This document shows positions 7,659-16,153 of a stretch of 64,000 bases of DNA, piece after piece (the first letter of the stretch is position 1; each line of letters starts with the position of its first letter). Made by a program: the position numbers and the translations under genes. This DNA is from Bradyrhizobium nivariense. GTDB taxonomy: Bacteria; Pseudomonadota; Alphaproteobacteria; Rhizobiales; Xanthobacteraceae. The stretch is taken from NCBI RefSeq assembly GCF_029846715.1, contig NZ_JARVWW010000001.1:186001-250000 (forward strand). The letters run 5' to 3'. The notes under the pieces are model-generated. The model saw only the letters and a list, made by a program, of their open reading frames with translations, was not told where the DNA came from and did not search any database.

Positions 7659-9257
7659 CTACTCCCACTCAATCGTCCCCGGCGGCTTGCTGGTCACGTC
7701 GTACACCACCCGGTTCACGCCCTTCACCTCGTTGATGATGCGCGTGGCGGTCTCGCCGAGAAACTTCATGTCGAACTGGTAGAAGTCCGCGGTCATACCG
7801 TCCGTTGACGTGACGGCGCGCAGGCCGACGACGAAGTCATAGGTGCGGCCGTCGCCCATGACGCCGACGGTCTTGACCGGGAGCAGCACCGCAAAGGCCT
7901 GCCAGATGTCGTCGTAGAGGCCGTGCTTGCGGATCTGGTCGATGTAGACGGCGTCGGCCTTGCGCAGGATGTCGAGTTTTTCGCTTGTGATGTCGCCGGG
8001 GCAGCGGATGGCGAGGCCGGGGCCCGGGAACGGGTGGCGGCCGACGAAGATTTCGGGCAGGCCGAGCTCGCGGCCGAGCTTGCGGACCTCGTCCTTGAAC
8101 AGCTCGCGCAGGGGCTCGACCAGCTTCATGTTCATGCGCTCGGGCAGACCGCCGACATTGTGGTGCGACTTGATCGTCACCGAGGGACCGCCGGTGAAGG
8201 AGACGCTCTCGATCACGTCGGGGTAGAGCGTGCCTTGGGCGAGGAAATCGGCGCCGCCGATCTTCTTGGCCTCCGCCTCAAACACCTCGATGAAGAGGCG
8301 GCCGATGGTCTTGCGCTTCACTTCCGGATCGGTGACGCCTTCGAGCTCGCCCAGAAACTGTTTCGACGCATCCACGTGCACGAGCGGGATGTTGTAGTGG
8401 TGGCGGAACAAATCGACCACCGTCTTGGCCTCGTCGAGGCGGAGCATGCCGTGATCGACGAACACGCAAGTGAGCTGGTCGCCGATGGCTTCGTGGATCA
8501 GCACGGCCGCGACGGCCGAATCGACGCCGCCGGAGAGGCCGCAGATCACCTTGCCCTTGCCGACTTGGCTGCGGATCTTCGCGATCTCCTCCTCGCGGAA
8601 GGCGCGCATGGTCCAGTCGCCGGAGAGGCCGGCGATCTTGCGCACGAAATTGCGGATCAGTTTTGCGCCGTCGGGCGTGTGCACCACTTCGGGGTGGAAC
8701 ATCAGGCCGTAGTACTTGCGTGTCTCGTCCTGGATGATCGCGAACGGCGCGTTCGGCGAGGTGCCGGCCACCGAGAAGCCCGGCGGCATCTTGGTGATGC
8801 GGTCGCCATGGCTCATCCAGACCTGGTTCTTGCCGCCTGCTGACCAGACGTCCTCGAACAGCTTGCTCGCGGCCTTGACCTCGACATCGGCGCGGCCGAA
8901 CTCGCGGTGATGGCCGCCCTCGACGGTGCCGCCGAGTTGCGCGGCCATCGTCATCTGGCCATAGCAGATGCCCATCACGGGCACGCCGGAATCGAAGATC
9001 GCTTGCGGGGCGCGGGGCGAGCCCGCCTCATGCACCGACTCAGGGCCGCCGGAGAGAATCACCGCCTTCGGCTTCATCTCGTTGAAGGCTTGTTCGGCCT
9101 TGTTGAACGGGACGATCTCGCAATAGACGCCGTCCTCGCGCACGCGACGCGCGATCAGCTGCGTCACCTGGCTGCCGAAGTCGACGATGAGAATCTTGTC
9201 GTGCGCCGAGGCCATGGAGGGCGTCGACGCGGAGCGGTCGTTCTGTGCTGCTGTCAT
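7659..9257 (-). CDS. guaA: GMP synthase (glutamine-hydrolysing)
   Basis: The 532-residue enzyme makes GMP from XMP, ATP and glutamine in the cytoplasm. The class I amidotransferase domain is N-terminal ([16 protein letters not shown] at residues 26-41, nucleophile in GICYGQ with Cys98). The ATP-pyrophosphatase domain has the P-loop [12 protein letters not shown]. The C-terminal dimerisation domain contains [12 protein letters not shown] and ends TIEWE. The ATG at 9257 is chosen because upstream residues are not GuaA-like; a further ATG at 9215 is possible. The 3' end is the sequence duplicated at 3670 and 4960. In tripartite Mesorhizobium ICEs an integrase (IntG) recombines at this position in guaA. 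guaB lies about 9 kb away. Confidence 0.97.
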   Translation of the reverse strand: MTAAQNDRSASTPSMASAHDKILIVDFGSQVTQLIARRVREDGVYCEIVPFNKAEQAFNEMKPKAVILSGGPESVHEAGSPRAPQAIFDSGVPVMGICYGQMTMAAQLGGTVEGGHHREFGRADVEVKAASKLFEDVWSAGGKNQVWMSHGDRITKMPPGFSVAGTSPNAPFAIIQDETRKYYGLMFHPEVVHTPDGAKLIRNFVRKIAGLSGDWTMRAFREEEIAKIRSQVGKGKVICGLSGGVDSAVAAVLIHEAIGDQLTCVFVDHGMLRLDEAKTVVDLFRHHYNIPLVHVDASKQFLGELEGVTDPEVKRKTIGRLFIEVFEAEAKKIGGADFLAQGTLYPDVIESVSFTGGPSVTIKSHHNVGGLPERMNMKLVEPLRELFKDEVRKLGRELGLPEIFVGRHPFPGPGLAIRCPGDITSEKLDILRKADAVYIDQIRKHGLYDDIWQAFAVLLPVKTVGVMGDGRTYDFVVGLRAVTSTDGMTADFYQFDMKFLGETATRIINEVKGVNRVVYDVTSKPPGTIEWE

Positions 9258-9405
9258 GGCAAGCAGATACGCGACGGGGGCGGCGCCCGCAACCGCGCGG
9301 GGCGCGCGCCCACATCCTTCTTTGGGCATGGACAAATGGATATAGGTAAGTATTATTGACCTAATTTGGCCCATCACGCACCAGGGGCCAATCAGGGAGA
9401 ACGCC

Positions 9406-9777
9406 ATGTCACAGCATCATCAGCCGTCGAATCTCGCCGCGCTCGGCCGCACCTGGGTCGAGGCCTGGAACGCGCGCGATCTCGAACGCGTGCTCACGCT
9501 CTATGACGAGGAGGCCGTGATGACCTCGGACCGGATCCCGCTGATGGGGTTCGATGCCAGCGGCACCGTGCGCGGCAAGGATGCGCTTCGCGCCTATTGG
9601 GGCAAGGCGCTCGGGCTGTTGCCGAACCTGCATTTCTCGCTGATCGAATTGTTCGTCAGCCCGGATAGCGTGGTGGTGTTTTACGAGAACGAGCGCGGCA
9701 AGCGGATCTGCGAATATCTGCGCGTGAATGCGGCGGGAAAAATCGTGCAGGGATCGGCGAATCATGTGGTGCACTGA
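9406..9777 (+). CDS. SnoaL/NTF2-like domain protein
   Basis: This 123-residue single-domain protein has the pattern of the SnoaL-like/NTF2 cone fold: an N-terminal helix [20 protein letters not shown], then [16 protein letters not shown], then a set of strands ([20 protein letters not shown]). Such proteins are small isomerases, hydrolases or binding proteins, and the sequence does not say which. A GGGAG sits about 9 bases before the ATG. It is divergent from guaA, with about 150 bases between the starts. No operon partner is seen; a palindromic repeat follows. Confidence 0.85.
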   Translation: MSQHHQPSNLAALGRTWVEAWNARDLERVLTLYDEEAVMTSDRIPLMGFDASGTVRGKDALRAYWGKALGLLPNLHFSLIELFVSPDSVVVFYENERGKRICEYLRVNAAGKIVQGSANHVVH

Positions 9778-9790
9778 CACTCGCACACCG

Positions 9791-9896
9791 CTGTCATTCC
9801 CCGCGAAGGCGGGGAATCCAGTACGCCGCGGCGTCTCACTGAGTCACAGACGTCTCGGGGTACTGGATCGCCCGGTCAAGCCGGGCGATGACAGCG
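9791..9896. repeat. Palindromic intergenic repeat (family A)
   Basis: About 105 bases start with ctgtcattccccgcg and end with the near-inverse gatgacagc. They are built from two small GC hairpins (ccccgc...gcgggg and gcccgg...ccgggc) joined by a gtac/tactgg core. Closely related copies occur at 29284-29388 and 48562-48665 in this window, always between genes. Confidence 0.85.
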
Positions 9897-9996
9897 CGAG
9901 CGAGGAACGCTCGTGCTCCAAGCTCGCGATGACGGAGACTACTGCGAGAGCGTACGCTAACAACAGCACTGCCGGCACCGAGACAGGACCCTCCCC

Positions 9997-10329
9997 ATGA
10001 AACTCCCCACCTCCGCCTTCACCGTCACCGACTGGAGCAAGGTCACTCCGACCACGCATCCCGGCGAAACCGGGCAAGCCCAGTGGCGCACGCTCAACAT
10101 CGGCGATCTCCGGGTGCGGATGGTCGAGTATTCGCCGGGCTATCTCGCCGACCATTGGTGCGATCGCGGCCACGTGCTCTACGTGCTGCAAGGCGAGCTC
10201 GACAGCGAGCTGCGCGACGGGCGCAAGTTCAAGCTCACGGCGGGGATGAGCTATCAGGTCTCGGATTTCGGCGACGCCGCGCACCGGTCCTCCACGGTGA
10301 CGGGGGCGACGCTGTTTATCGTCGATTGA
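9997..10329 (+). CDS. DHCW-type cupin-fold protein
   Basis: The 110-residue protein consists of one small cupin barrel. ADHWCDRGHVLYVLQGEL contains the DHxC segment that names the DHCW-motif cupins, and the second half has LTAGMSYQVSDFGDAAHR. Several His, Asp and Cys side chains could bind a metal. No enzyme activity is established for the family. The ATG at 9997 has only a weak upstream purine run (ggaccctccccATG), so the start is moderately certain. A family A repeat precedes the gene, separating it from the SnoaL-like gene. Confidence 0.85.
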   Translation: MKLPTSAFTVTDWSKVTPTTHPGETGQAQWRTLNIGDLRVRMVEYSPGYLADHWCDRGHVLYVLQGELDSELRDGRKFKLTAGMSYQVSDFGDAAHRSSTVTGATLFIVD

Positions 10330-10587
10330 GCCGCCCCGGGAGGTCAATTTGCACCGCAAAATAGCAAGTTTCGACGACATCCCGGGTCACGGGTGATGCC
10401 TTGAAGTGGCCCCAAAATCTCGCTATATTGTGATCATCGATACTTGGCCGAACGACTGGGCCGCTTCGCTTCGTTGCTGACGGGCGCGCACGCTTCAGAT
10501 GATTTCTCCAACATCGACTGATCAGGACTATGGGCGCAATGGTGCGTACCGGTCCGCGTGTTAACTTCTCAAGCAAAGGAAATTCCC

Positions 10588-10797
10588 ATGGCTATGGGCA
10601 CCGTGAAGTGGTTCAACAATCAAAAGGGTTTTGGTTTCATTCAGCCGGATGACGGCGACAAGGACGTGTTCGTGCACATCAGCGCCGTCGAGCGCGCCGG
10701 CCTCTCGACCCTCAACGAGGGCCAGAAGGTCTCGTTCGACATCGTCGCAGATCGTCGCAGCGGCAAGTCCTCGGCTGACAATCTCCGCGTCGGCTAA
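10588..10797 (+). CDS. cspA: Cold-shock domain protein, CspA family
   Basis: The 69-residue OB-fold protein binds single-stranded nucleic acids as an RNA chaperone. Both RNA-binding motifs are present: RNP1 KGFGFIQ at residues 13-19 and RNP2 VFVHIS at about 30-35. The start [12 protein letters not shown] is typical of alphaproteobacterial CspA. A longer in-frame start 30 bases upstream would add [10 protein letters not shown] and is rejected because it is not cold-shock-like. AAAGGAAA precedes the ATG. More than 200 bases of leader separate it from the cupin gene, fitting the long 5' UTR often seen in temperature-controlled csp genes. A strong terminator follows. Confidence 0.95.
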   Translation: MAMGTVKWFNNQKGFGFIQPDDGDKDVFVHISAVERAGLSTLNEGQKVSFDIVADRRSGKSSADNLRVG

Positions 10798-10851
10798 TAG
10801 CCGCGCACGGCGCTTCTGACCACGGACGTACCGGTTCGAAGCGTTGAGACA

Positions 10852-10891
10852 ACAAACCCCGCGACCGGGTTCCGGTTCGCGGGGTTTTTGT
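10852..10891 (+). terminator. Rho-independent terminator of the cold-shock gene
   Basis: An inverted repeat pairs aaaccccgcgacc (10854-10866) with ggttcgcggggttt (10874-10887), with a short loop and a run of T (10885-10889) immediately after. It lies about 55 bases downstream of the csp stop codon. Confidence 0.9.
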
Positions 10892-10929
10892 TTTGGGGTG
10901 GTCGAACGAGGCCGCGTCATCCGCGGTGC

Positions 10930-11045
10930 CGTAGGGTGGGTTAGGCGAAGCCGTAACCCACCGCTTTTCCACCGCCGATAGAAGCGGTGGGTTACGCCTC
11001 GCGGACTGCGCTTCGCGCAGCCCCCGAAGCTAACCCACCCTACGC
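10930..11045. repeat. Long inverted repeat with nested hairpins (family B)
   Basis: The left end cgtagggtgggttagg (from 10930) and the right end gctaacccaccctacg (to 11044) are inverse copies. Inside, cgtaacccaccgctt and aagcggtgggttacg form a second inverted pair. The GTAGGGTGGGTTAG type of sequence is a dispersed element in many bacteria. It ends a few bases before the stop of the rRNA methyltransferase gene. Confidence 0.85.
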
Positions 11046-11047
11046 AG

Positions 11048-12346
11048 TTATGCCTTCTTCAGCACCGAGACGAAGAACCCGTCCGTGCCCGTCCGCCGCG
11101 GCGTCATCAGCCAGCCTTCCGGCGATTGCAGTGCGGCTTGCGCAAACTCCTCCGCCTTGTCCCAGAGCACGCTCGCGGTCTGCTCGGGCGGCACCACCGC
11201 GAACTCGGGATGGCGGCCGGTGAACGCCCTCACCTGCTCGCCGTTCTCCTCAGGCAGCACCGAGCAGGTGATGTAGGCGATGCGGCCGCCGGCCTTGACC
11301 AGCGGAACCGCGCGCTCGAGCACCTCGGTCTGGTCCCGCAGGCGGATCTCCAGCGCGCCCGGGCGCATGCGCCATTTGGCGTCGGGGTTGCGGCGCCAGG
11401 TTCCGGTTCCCGTGCAGGGCGCGTCGATCACGACGAGGTCGGCGGTGGCGCTGATGTCGGCCAGTGGATCGGCCTCGCCCTTGGGCGTGCGCACATCGGC
11501 ATTGTGGACGCCGGCGCGCGACAGGCGCTCATGAATGGGAACAAGTTGCCGCTTGTCGCTGTCGGTCGCGATCAGCCGGCCCTTGCCCTGCATCATGGCC
11601 GCGAGCGCCAGCGTCTTGCCGCCGGCGCCAGCGCAGAGATCGATCACCTGCTCGCCGGGTTTTGCCGCGGTGAGATGGGCTGCAAGCTGCGATCCCTCAT
11701 CCTGCACTTCAATCGCGCCCTTGATGAAATCCTCTTCGGCCTGGATGCCCGGATTGCGCGCATCGGCCGAAAGCTCGATGCGCAGGCCGGTTGCCGACCA
11801 ATGCGTCGGTTTCGCATGAAGATGAGCAAGCGCCCCCAGCACCTTGTCGCGATTGGATTTTAGCGTGTTGACGCGCAGGTCGAGCGGCGCCCGGCTCGCC
11901 ATCGCGGCGGCTTCCGCGACGCGCTCCTCGCCGAACGCTCTTGCCAAGTACGGATCCAGCCATTCCGGATAGTCGCCGGCGATCGCGGCCGGGGCACCTT
12001 GAAGGGAACGCGCGGCGAGCGCGGCCTGCTCGGCCTCGGTCAGCGGCGCGGGGGCAAAGCGGCTGCCGTCGAACAGCGCGGCCATGGTCGCCGTGTCCAT
12101 GTTGCGCTCGAGGCGGAGCATGCCGATCAGCCGCGCCCGTGCGGTGTCGGAATCCATCAGATACGCGCCCGAGGCATAGCGGCGCAGCACGTCCCAGACC
12201 AGGCCGGCGATGGCGGCGCGGTCGCCGGAGCCAGCGAAGCGGTGCGCGGTGCCCCACTCCTTCAGCGCCTTGGCCGCGGGCACGCGGTCCTTCTCGATGG
12301 TGTCGATCAGTTCGATGGCTGCGGACAGCCGGGCAGCGGGAGTCAT
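11048..12346 (-). CDS. RsmB/NOP-family rRNA (cytosine-C5) methyltransferase
   Basis: The 432-residue protein has the fold and motifs of RNA m5C methyltransferases that act on 16S rRNA. The S-adenosylmethionine loop DLCAGAGGKT is at residues 236-245, the base-contacting DAPC motif at 308-311, and the catalytic cysteine in TCS at 360-362. The N-terminal ~140 residues would be the RNA-binding extension. Compared with E. coli RsmB it is similar in size, but an N-terminal NusB-like domain is not obvious. The start at 12346 is the first ATG of the conserved part. The 3' end is immediately followed by a family B repeat. It precedes no clear partner; the MAPEG gene lies 35 bases upstream on the same strand. 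Confidence 0.92.
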   Translation of the reverse strand: MTPAARLSAAIELIDTIEKDRVPAAKALKEWGTAHRFAGSGDRAAIAGLVWDVLRRYASGAYLMDSDTARARLIGMLRLERNMDTATMAALFDGSRFAPAPLTEAEQAALAARSLQGAPAAIAGDYPEWLDPYLARAFGEERVAEAAAMASRAPLDLRVNTLKSNRDKVLGALAHLHAKPTHWSATGLRIELSADARNPGIQAEEDFIKGAIEVQDEGSQLAAHLTAAKPGEQVIDLCAGAGGKTLALAAMMQGKGRLIATDSDKRQLVPIHERLSRAGVHNADVRTPKGEADPLADISATADLVVIDAPCTGTGTWRRNPDAKWRMRPGALEIRLRDQTEVLERAVPLVKAGGRIAYITCSVLPEENGEQVRAFTGRHPEFAVVPPEQTASVLWDKAEEFAQAALQSPEGWLMTPRRTGTDGFFVSVLKKA

Positions 12347-12381
12347 TTGAATCTTTCAGATCAGGATTGGCGAATAAGCGC

Positions 12382-12804
12382 CTAGATCAGCAACAGCATT
12401 TTCAGCGCGAAGTAGACCCACATCGCGAGCAGCACGAGCACGCCGGCGAGCCAGATCGTGGAGCGGCGTCCGAGATTGTTGGAGGAGACGAAGATTCCGG
12501 CGTGCGCAAACCGCGTCACCACGAACACCCACGACATCAGCACGATGAAGAGATCGGCATGGCGCAAGGGAAGCGCCAGCGCGATCAGGACATAGAGCAG
12601 CACCGGCAGCTCGAACTGGTTGCGGTAGCAATTGGCGATTTGTGTGGCGTCGTTCGGCCAGTTGGGCTCGCCCAGCGCAACGTCACGGCTCTTGGTCTCG
12701 CCGGAGACGAGCGCGCGCCGGCGTCGCAGCGCCATCGCGATCAGGAGCGCGAAGGTGAGACCGACCTGCACGAAGACCGGCAGCAAGACCATTTGAACGG
12801 ACAT
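12382..12804 (-). CDS. MAPEG-family integral membrane protein
   Basis: From the ATG at 12804 the product has 140 residues and four hydrophobic segments, beginning MSVQMVLLPVFVQVGLTF. The conserved N-terminal helix is followed by FELPVLLYVLIALAL and a FVVTRFAHAGIF stretch. The NQFELPVLFY-like motif is the signature of the MAPEG superfamily (membrane-associated eicosanoid/glutathione metabolism proteins). Bacterial members are mostly uncharacterised. An upstream in-frame ATG at 12852 would add 16 residues that are not family-like. The gene may be in one transcript with the methyltransferase downstream. Confidence 0.85.
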   Translation of the reverse strand: MSVQMVLLPVFVQVGLTFALLIAMALRRRRALVSGETKSRDVALGEPNWPNDATQIANCYRNQFELPVLLYVLIALALPLRHADLFIVLMSWVFVVTRFAHAGIFVSSNNLGRRSTIWLAGVLVLLAMWVYFALKMLLLI

Positions 12805-12969
12805 CGGATTTCCCGGGATTTTCCCATCCGGCGGAAGCACTGCTGCGTCCATTAGCCGTCACCGCTGTTCCTGACAATCAACGAGTTGAACCGGCGTTCC
12901 CGATGAGGCGACCAACTGTCGACAGTTAAAGCGATTTTGACCCCCTGGGGCGCAAGGCGAGAGACCGCC

Positions 12970-13617
12970 ATGAACACCCTCTTCAGCCAGATCGCCAGCC
13001 TGATCGGCGTTTTGACCGAATCCCCTGACGGCCAGTTCGGCATCCTGATGTCGGCCCTATCAGGCATCGCGACGGCGCTCGCGGTGGCGCTGGCGACGAC
13101 GGTTTACTTCCGAATGCGCTATCGGACCTGGCGCGATGTCGTCAGGCATGGCCTCGCTGCGCTCGCCGCCCTCGCTCTGTTCGCCTTTGCCGCCTATGAC
13201 ATGCGCCATGCCGCGCTGGCCTATCTCGGCCTCAATCCGTTGAAACCCGCGGTCGAGTTCGAGATCCGCATGCCCAGGGAGACGCTGGCGGCGGCGTCCG
13301 ACACCCAGATCGAGCTGCATACCGACCGCAACCAGACGCTGGCACTGGTCGACGGCGTGCGCGAGATCGGTGACGGCCGCTCGGTGCTGCGCGGCGCGGT
13401 GGCGCTCAACCACCGCACCGCCGACCGCGTGCTGGTCGTGAACCTGCCCGGCAAGGGCACCTTTGAATTCCGCCTCCGCCTGCCCGCCGAGCCGCATCGT
13501 TCCGAGCAGTTCGGCGCTCAGTTCGGCCCTTGGCACCTCGCCGACCGTATCGCCTCGCCGCTGGCAAGCCCCGTCGCGCCGCACGACGCCTACACGATCC
13601 GCTACCGCGTGCTTTAA
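12970..13617 (+). CDS. Membrane protein of unknown function
   Basis: The 215-residue protein has two predicted membrane helices, at about residues 26-48 (ILMSALSGIATALAVALATT region) and 60-78 (GLAALAALALFAFAAYDM). A soluble domain of about 130 residues follows, rich in short strands (EFEIRMPRE, TFEFRLRLPAE), which would lie in the periplasm or cytoplasm. No family was recognised. The ATG at 12970 is preceded by AGGCGAGAG. A GTG 33 bases upstream is in frame but lacks support. The gene is followed closely by the phosphoesterase gene at 13688, and the pair may share a transcript. Confidence 0.75.
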   Translation: MNTLFSQIASLIGVLTESPDGQFGILMSALSGIATALAVALATTVYFRMRYRTWRDVVRHGLAALAALALFAFAAYDMRHAALAYLGLNPLKPAVEFEIRMPRETLAAASDTQIELHTDRNQTLALVDGVREIGDGRSVLRGAVALNHRTADRVLVVNLPGKGTFEFRLRLPAEPHRSEQFGAQFGPWHLADRIASPLASPVAPHDAYTIRYRVL

Positions 13618-13687
13618 ACATTGTTCGATCGCTGATCGTGGGCGCACCGTCATCGTTCCGACGCCTGGCCGGGCCTATGATCGGACC

Positions 13688-14530
13688 ATGTCCGAATTTC
13701 GCCTGACACAGATTTCCGACACGCATCTTGGCCGGCGCTTCCCCGGGCTGATCGCCAACTTCCAGGCGCTCAGCGCGCATATCGACACTGACAGGCCCGA
13801 TCTCGTCGTCAACACCGGCGACGTCTCGTTCGACGGGCCGACCAGCCGCGACGATGTCGAGTTCGCCAAAGGCCTGCACGACGCCCTGCCCGTCACCTGC
13901 CGCTACATCCCCGGCAATCACGACATCGGCGACAATCCGACCGCGATCGGGCCCGCGCCGAAGCCGCCGGTCGCGGAAGCGCATCGCCAGCAATTCCGCG
14001 AGATCATCGGCGAAGACCATTGGTCGTTCGAGGCCGCAGGCTGGTGCTTCATCGGTCTCAATTCGCTGGTGATGAACTCAGGGCTCGCCTTCGAGACCGA
14101 GCAGTTCGACTGGCTCGCCGCCGAGATATCGCGCACGAACGGAAGACCGGTCGCGCTGTTCGTCCACAAGCCAGTGTTTCTCAACCTGCCCGACGACCCC
14201 GAGACGCCGGAGACCTCGATCCGCTACGTGCCGCAACCGGCACGCGCGCGACTGATCGAGATGTTTGCACATGTCGACCTTCGCCTCATCGCCAGCGGTC
14301 ACGTGCACCAGCGGCGCGACTTCACCTGGCGCCACACCCGCCACGTCTGGGCGCCCTCGGCCGGCTTCAAGATCAACGATTCGCGCCAGGACCGGATCGC
14401 GATCAAGGAGGTCGGGCTCGTGGAGTACCGCTTCCAGCCCGACAGCTTTGAGGTCCGCCACGTCAGGGCCGCGGGCCAGGTCGACGTCGACATCGAGGAG
14501 CTGTTCGCCCAGATGGGTGGCGAGCACTAG
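13688..14530 (+). CDS. Calcineurin-like metallophosphoesterase (CpdA-like)
   Basis: The 280-residue protein carries the dimetal phosphoesterase motifs in order: SDTHLG near the N-terminus, NTGDVSFDGP, PGNHDIGD, VHKPVF and SGHVHQRRD. These correspond to the D-x-H, G-D, G-N-H-D/E, H and G-H-x-H motifs, so two metal ions should be bound. Similar proteins include cyclic-nucleotide phosphodiesterases (CpdA/Icc) and glycerophosphodiesterases; the exact substrate is not evident. The ATG at 13688 is chosen because the region before it in frame (from 13463) lies within the previous gene. Confidence 0.9.
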   Translation: MSEFRLTQISDTHLGRRFPGLIANFQALSAHIDTDRPDLVVNTGDVSFDGPTSRDDVEFAKGLHDALPVTCRYIPGNHDIGDNPTAIGPAPKPPVAEAHRQQFREIIGEDHWSFEAAGWCFIGLNSLVMNSGLAFETEQFDWLAAEISRTNGRPVALFVHKPVFLNLPDDPETPETSIRYVPQPARARLIEMFAHVDLRLIASGHVHQRRDFTWRHTRHVWAPSAGFKINDSRQDRIAIKEVGLVEYRFQPDSFEVRHVRAAGQVDVDIEELFAQMGGEH

Positions 14531-14546
14531 CCCAATTGGCCGCGGA

Positions 14547-14843
14547 TCAGGCGACGCTCTTGAGATCCTGCTGGATCGCGGCAAGCAGGGACTGCAGCGC
14601 CTCGCTGTTCACCGGCTTGGCCCCGGTATTGGCAGGCTGAACATTGGCAGGCCGCGCGGCTTTGACCGGACGCTTCGGGAATGGCGGCGCGGGACTGGGC
14701 ATCGCGGATTGCGCGAACGCGCCCGCGTCCTCGGTGTGAACGAACTTGCCATGGATGACGTCGTCGTGGCGGCCCATGACGAACATGGCCATCCAATAGC
14801 CGGCAGCCAGCAGGATTACGCAGAAAATACCGATCTCTAACAT
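14547..14843 (-). CDS. Small single-pass membrane protein of unknown function
   Basis: The 98-residue product starts MLEIGIFCVILLAAGYWMAM, one membrane helix, followed by a MGRHDDVIHGKF segment. The second half is Pro/Ala-rich (PSPAPPFPKRPVKAARPANV) and ends in a helix (SEALQSLLAAIQQDLKSVA). No family was recognised. It overlaps no other supported gene and is convergent with the phosphoesterase gene, with 16 bases between the stops. Confidence 0.75.
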   Translation of the reverse strand: MLEIGIFCVILLAAGYWMAMFVMGRHDDVIHGKFVHTEDAGAFAQSAMPSPAPPFPKRPVKAARPANVQPANTGAKPVNSEALQSLLAAIQQDLKSVA

Positions 14844-14994
14844 CGCAGCACCTAAAATATGCGCGATGATTCAATGCCTTCGCGGACCCGTCAATGAACC
14901 GACGGTCACACCTGCTGCTTTTGCGGGCGGGTGTGGCCGATCGGTCACTCTTTGTTAACCATACCCGGCCCCCGAGGGGGCCGAGAGCGGCGGA

Positions 14995-16017
14995 TCAAGC
15001 TTTGTCCGGCCCGACCCGGACGAGCTGCTTGCCGAAATTGGCGCCCTTCAGAAGCCCCATGAAGGCCCCGGGGGCGCTCTCCAGGCCCTCGGTGACGAAC
15101 TCCTTGTACTTGACCTTGCCGTCGCGGACCCAGCCGGACATATCGCGCAGGAAGTCGCCATGGCGGGAGGCGAAGTCCGAGACGATGAAGCCGCGGAACG
15201 TCAGCCGCTTGGTCAGGGTCGCGCGCATCATGCTGGCGGCCCATTTCGGCGGCTTTGCCTCGGTGTCGTTGTAGTGGGCGATGAGGCCGCAGACCGGCAC
15301 GCGCGCGAACGGGTTGAGCAGCGGGAAGACCGCTTCGAACACGGCGCCGCCGACATTCTCGAAATAGACGTCGATGCCTTTCGGGCAGGAATCCTTCAGC
15401 TTCGCGGCCAGATCAGGATCGCGGTGATCGAGGCAGGCGTCGAAGCCGAGCTCCTTCACGACGTAGTCGCATTTGTCCTTGCCGCCGGCGATTCCAACCG
15501 CGCGTGCGCCCTTGATCTTCGCGATCTGGCCGACGGCCGAGCCGACCGCGCCGGAGGCGCCGGCGACGACGACGGTCTCGCCTTCCTGCGGCTTGCCGAT
15601 CTCGAGCAGCCCCGTATACGCGGTCATCCCGGGCATGCCGAGCACGCCGACGGCCGTCGAGATCGGCGCGAGCTTCGGGTCGATCTTGTTCAGTCCCTTT
15701 CCGTCCGAGATCGCATGCGTCTGCCAGCCCGCGCGCGAAAGCACGATGTCGCCCTTGGCGAAGCCCGAATTGTTGGAGGCGGCGACCTCGCAGACCGTGC
15801 CGGCTTCCATCACCCCGTTCACCGGCACCGGCGCCGCGTAAGACGGACCCTCACTCATGCGCCCGCGCATATAGGGATCGAGCGACAGCCAGATCGTGCG
15901 CAGCAGGACTTCACCCGCCGCAGGCGTCGGGATCGCGAATTCCTCGATGCGGAAATCGGACGGCTTTGGCTCACCGACGGGACGCGCGGCGAGAACGATG
16001 CGTTTGCCTTGGGACAT
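14995..16017 (-). CDS. NADP-dependent alkenal/curcumin-type reductase (MDR family)
   Basis: The 340-residue protein is a zinc-free medium-chain dehydrogenase/reductase. The N-terminal part reads WLSLDPYMRGRMSEGPSY, typical of leukotriene B4 12-hydroxydehydrogenase, CurA and 2-alkenal reductases. The Rossmann NADP loop is VVAGASGAVGSAVGQIAK. YFENVGG and the C-terminal GANFGKQLVRVG also match that family. These enzymes reduce activated C=C bonds with NADPH. The ATG at 16017 is chosen over the longer frame to 16050 because AGGAGG lies 8 bases before it. It is divergent from the chemotaxis receptor gene. Confidence 0.92.
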   Translation of the reverse strand: MSQGKRIVLAARPVGEPKPSDFRIEEFAIPTPAAGEVLLRTIWLSLDPYMRGRMSEGPSYAAPVPVNGVMEAGTVCEVAASNNSGFAKGDIVLSRAGWQTHAISDGKGLNKIDPKLAPISTAVGVLGMPGMTAYTGLLEIGKPQEGETVVVAGASGAVGSAVGQIAKIKGARAVGIAGGKDKCDYVVKELGFDACLDHRDPDLAAKLKDSCPKGIDVYFENVGGAVFEAVFPLLNPFARVPVCGLIAHYNDTEAKPPKWAASMMRATLTKRLTFRGFIVSDFASRHGDFLRDMSGWVRDGKVKYKEFVTEGLESAPGAFMGLLKGANFGKQLVRVGPDKA

Positions 16018-16153
16018 GATGGCTTCCTCCTGATTGCTTGTCGCAGTCATTTAGGAGGAGCGTCGCGCCGAAGCAAACTCTCGGTCAATTAAGGCTTTGG
16101 TCGCGATTGCGAACTAAAATTACGCGGCGATTCCACGACCAAAGAGCCTATCC

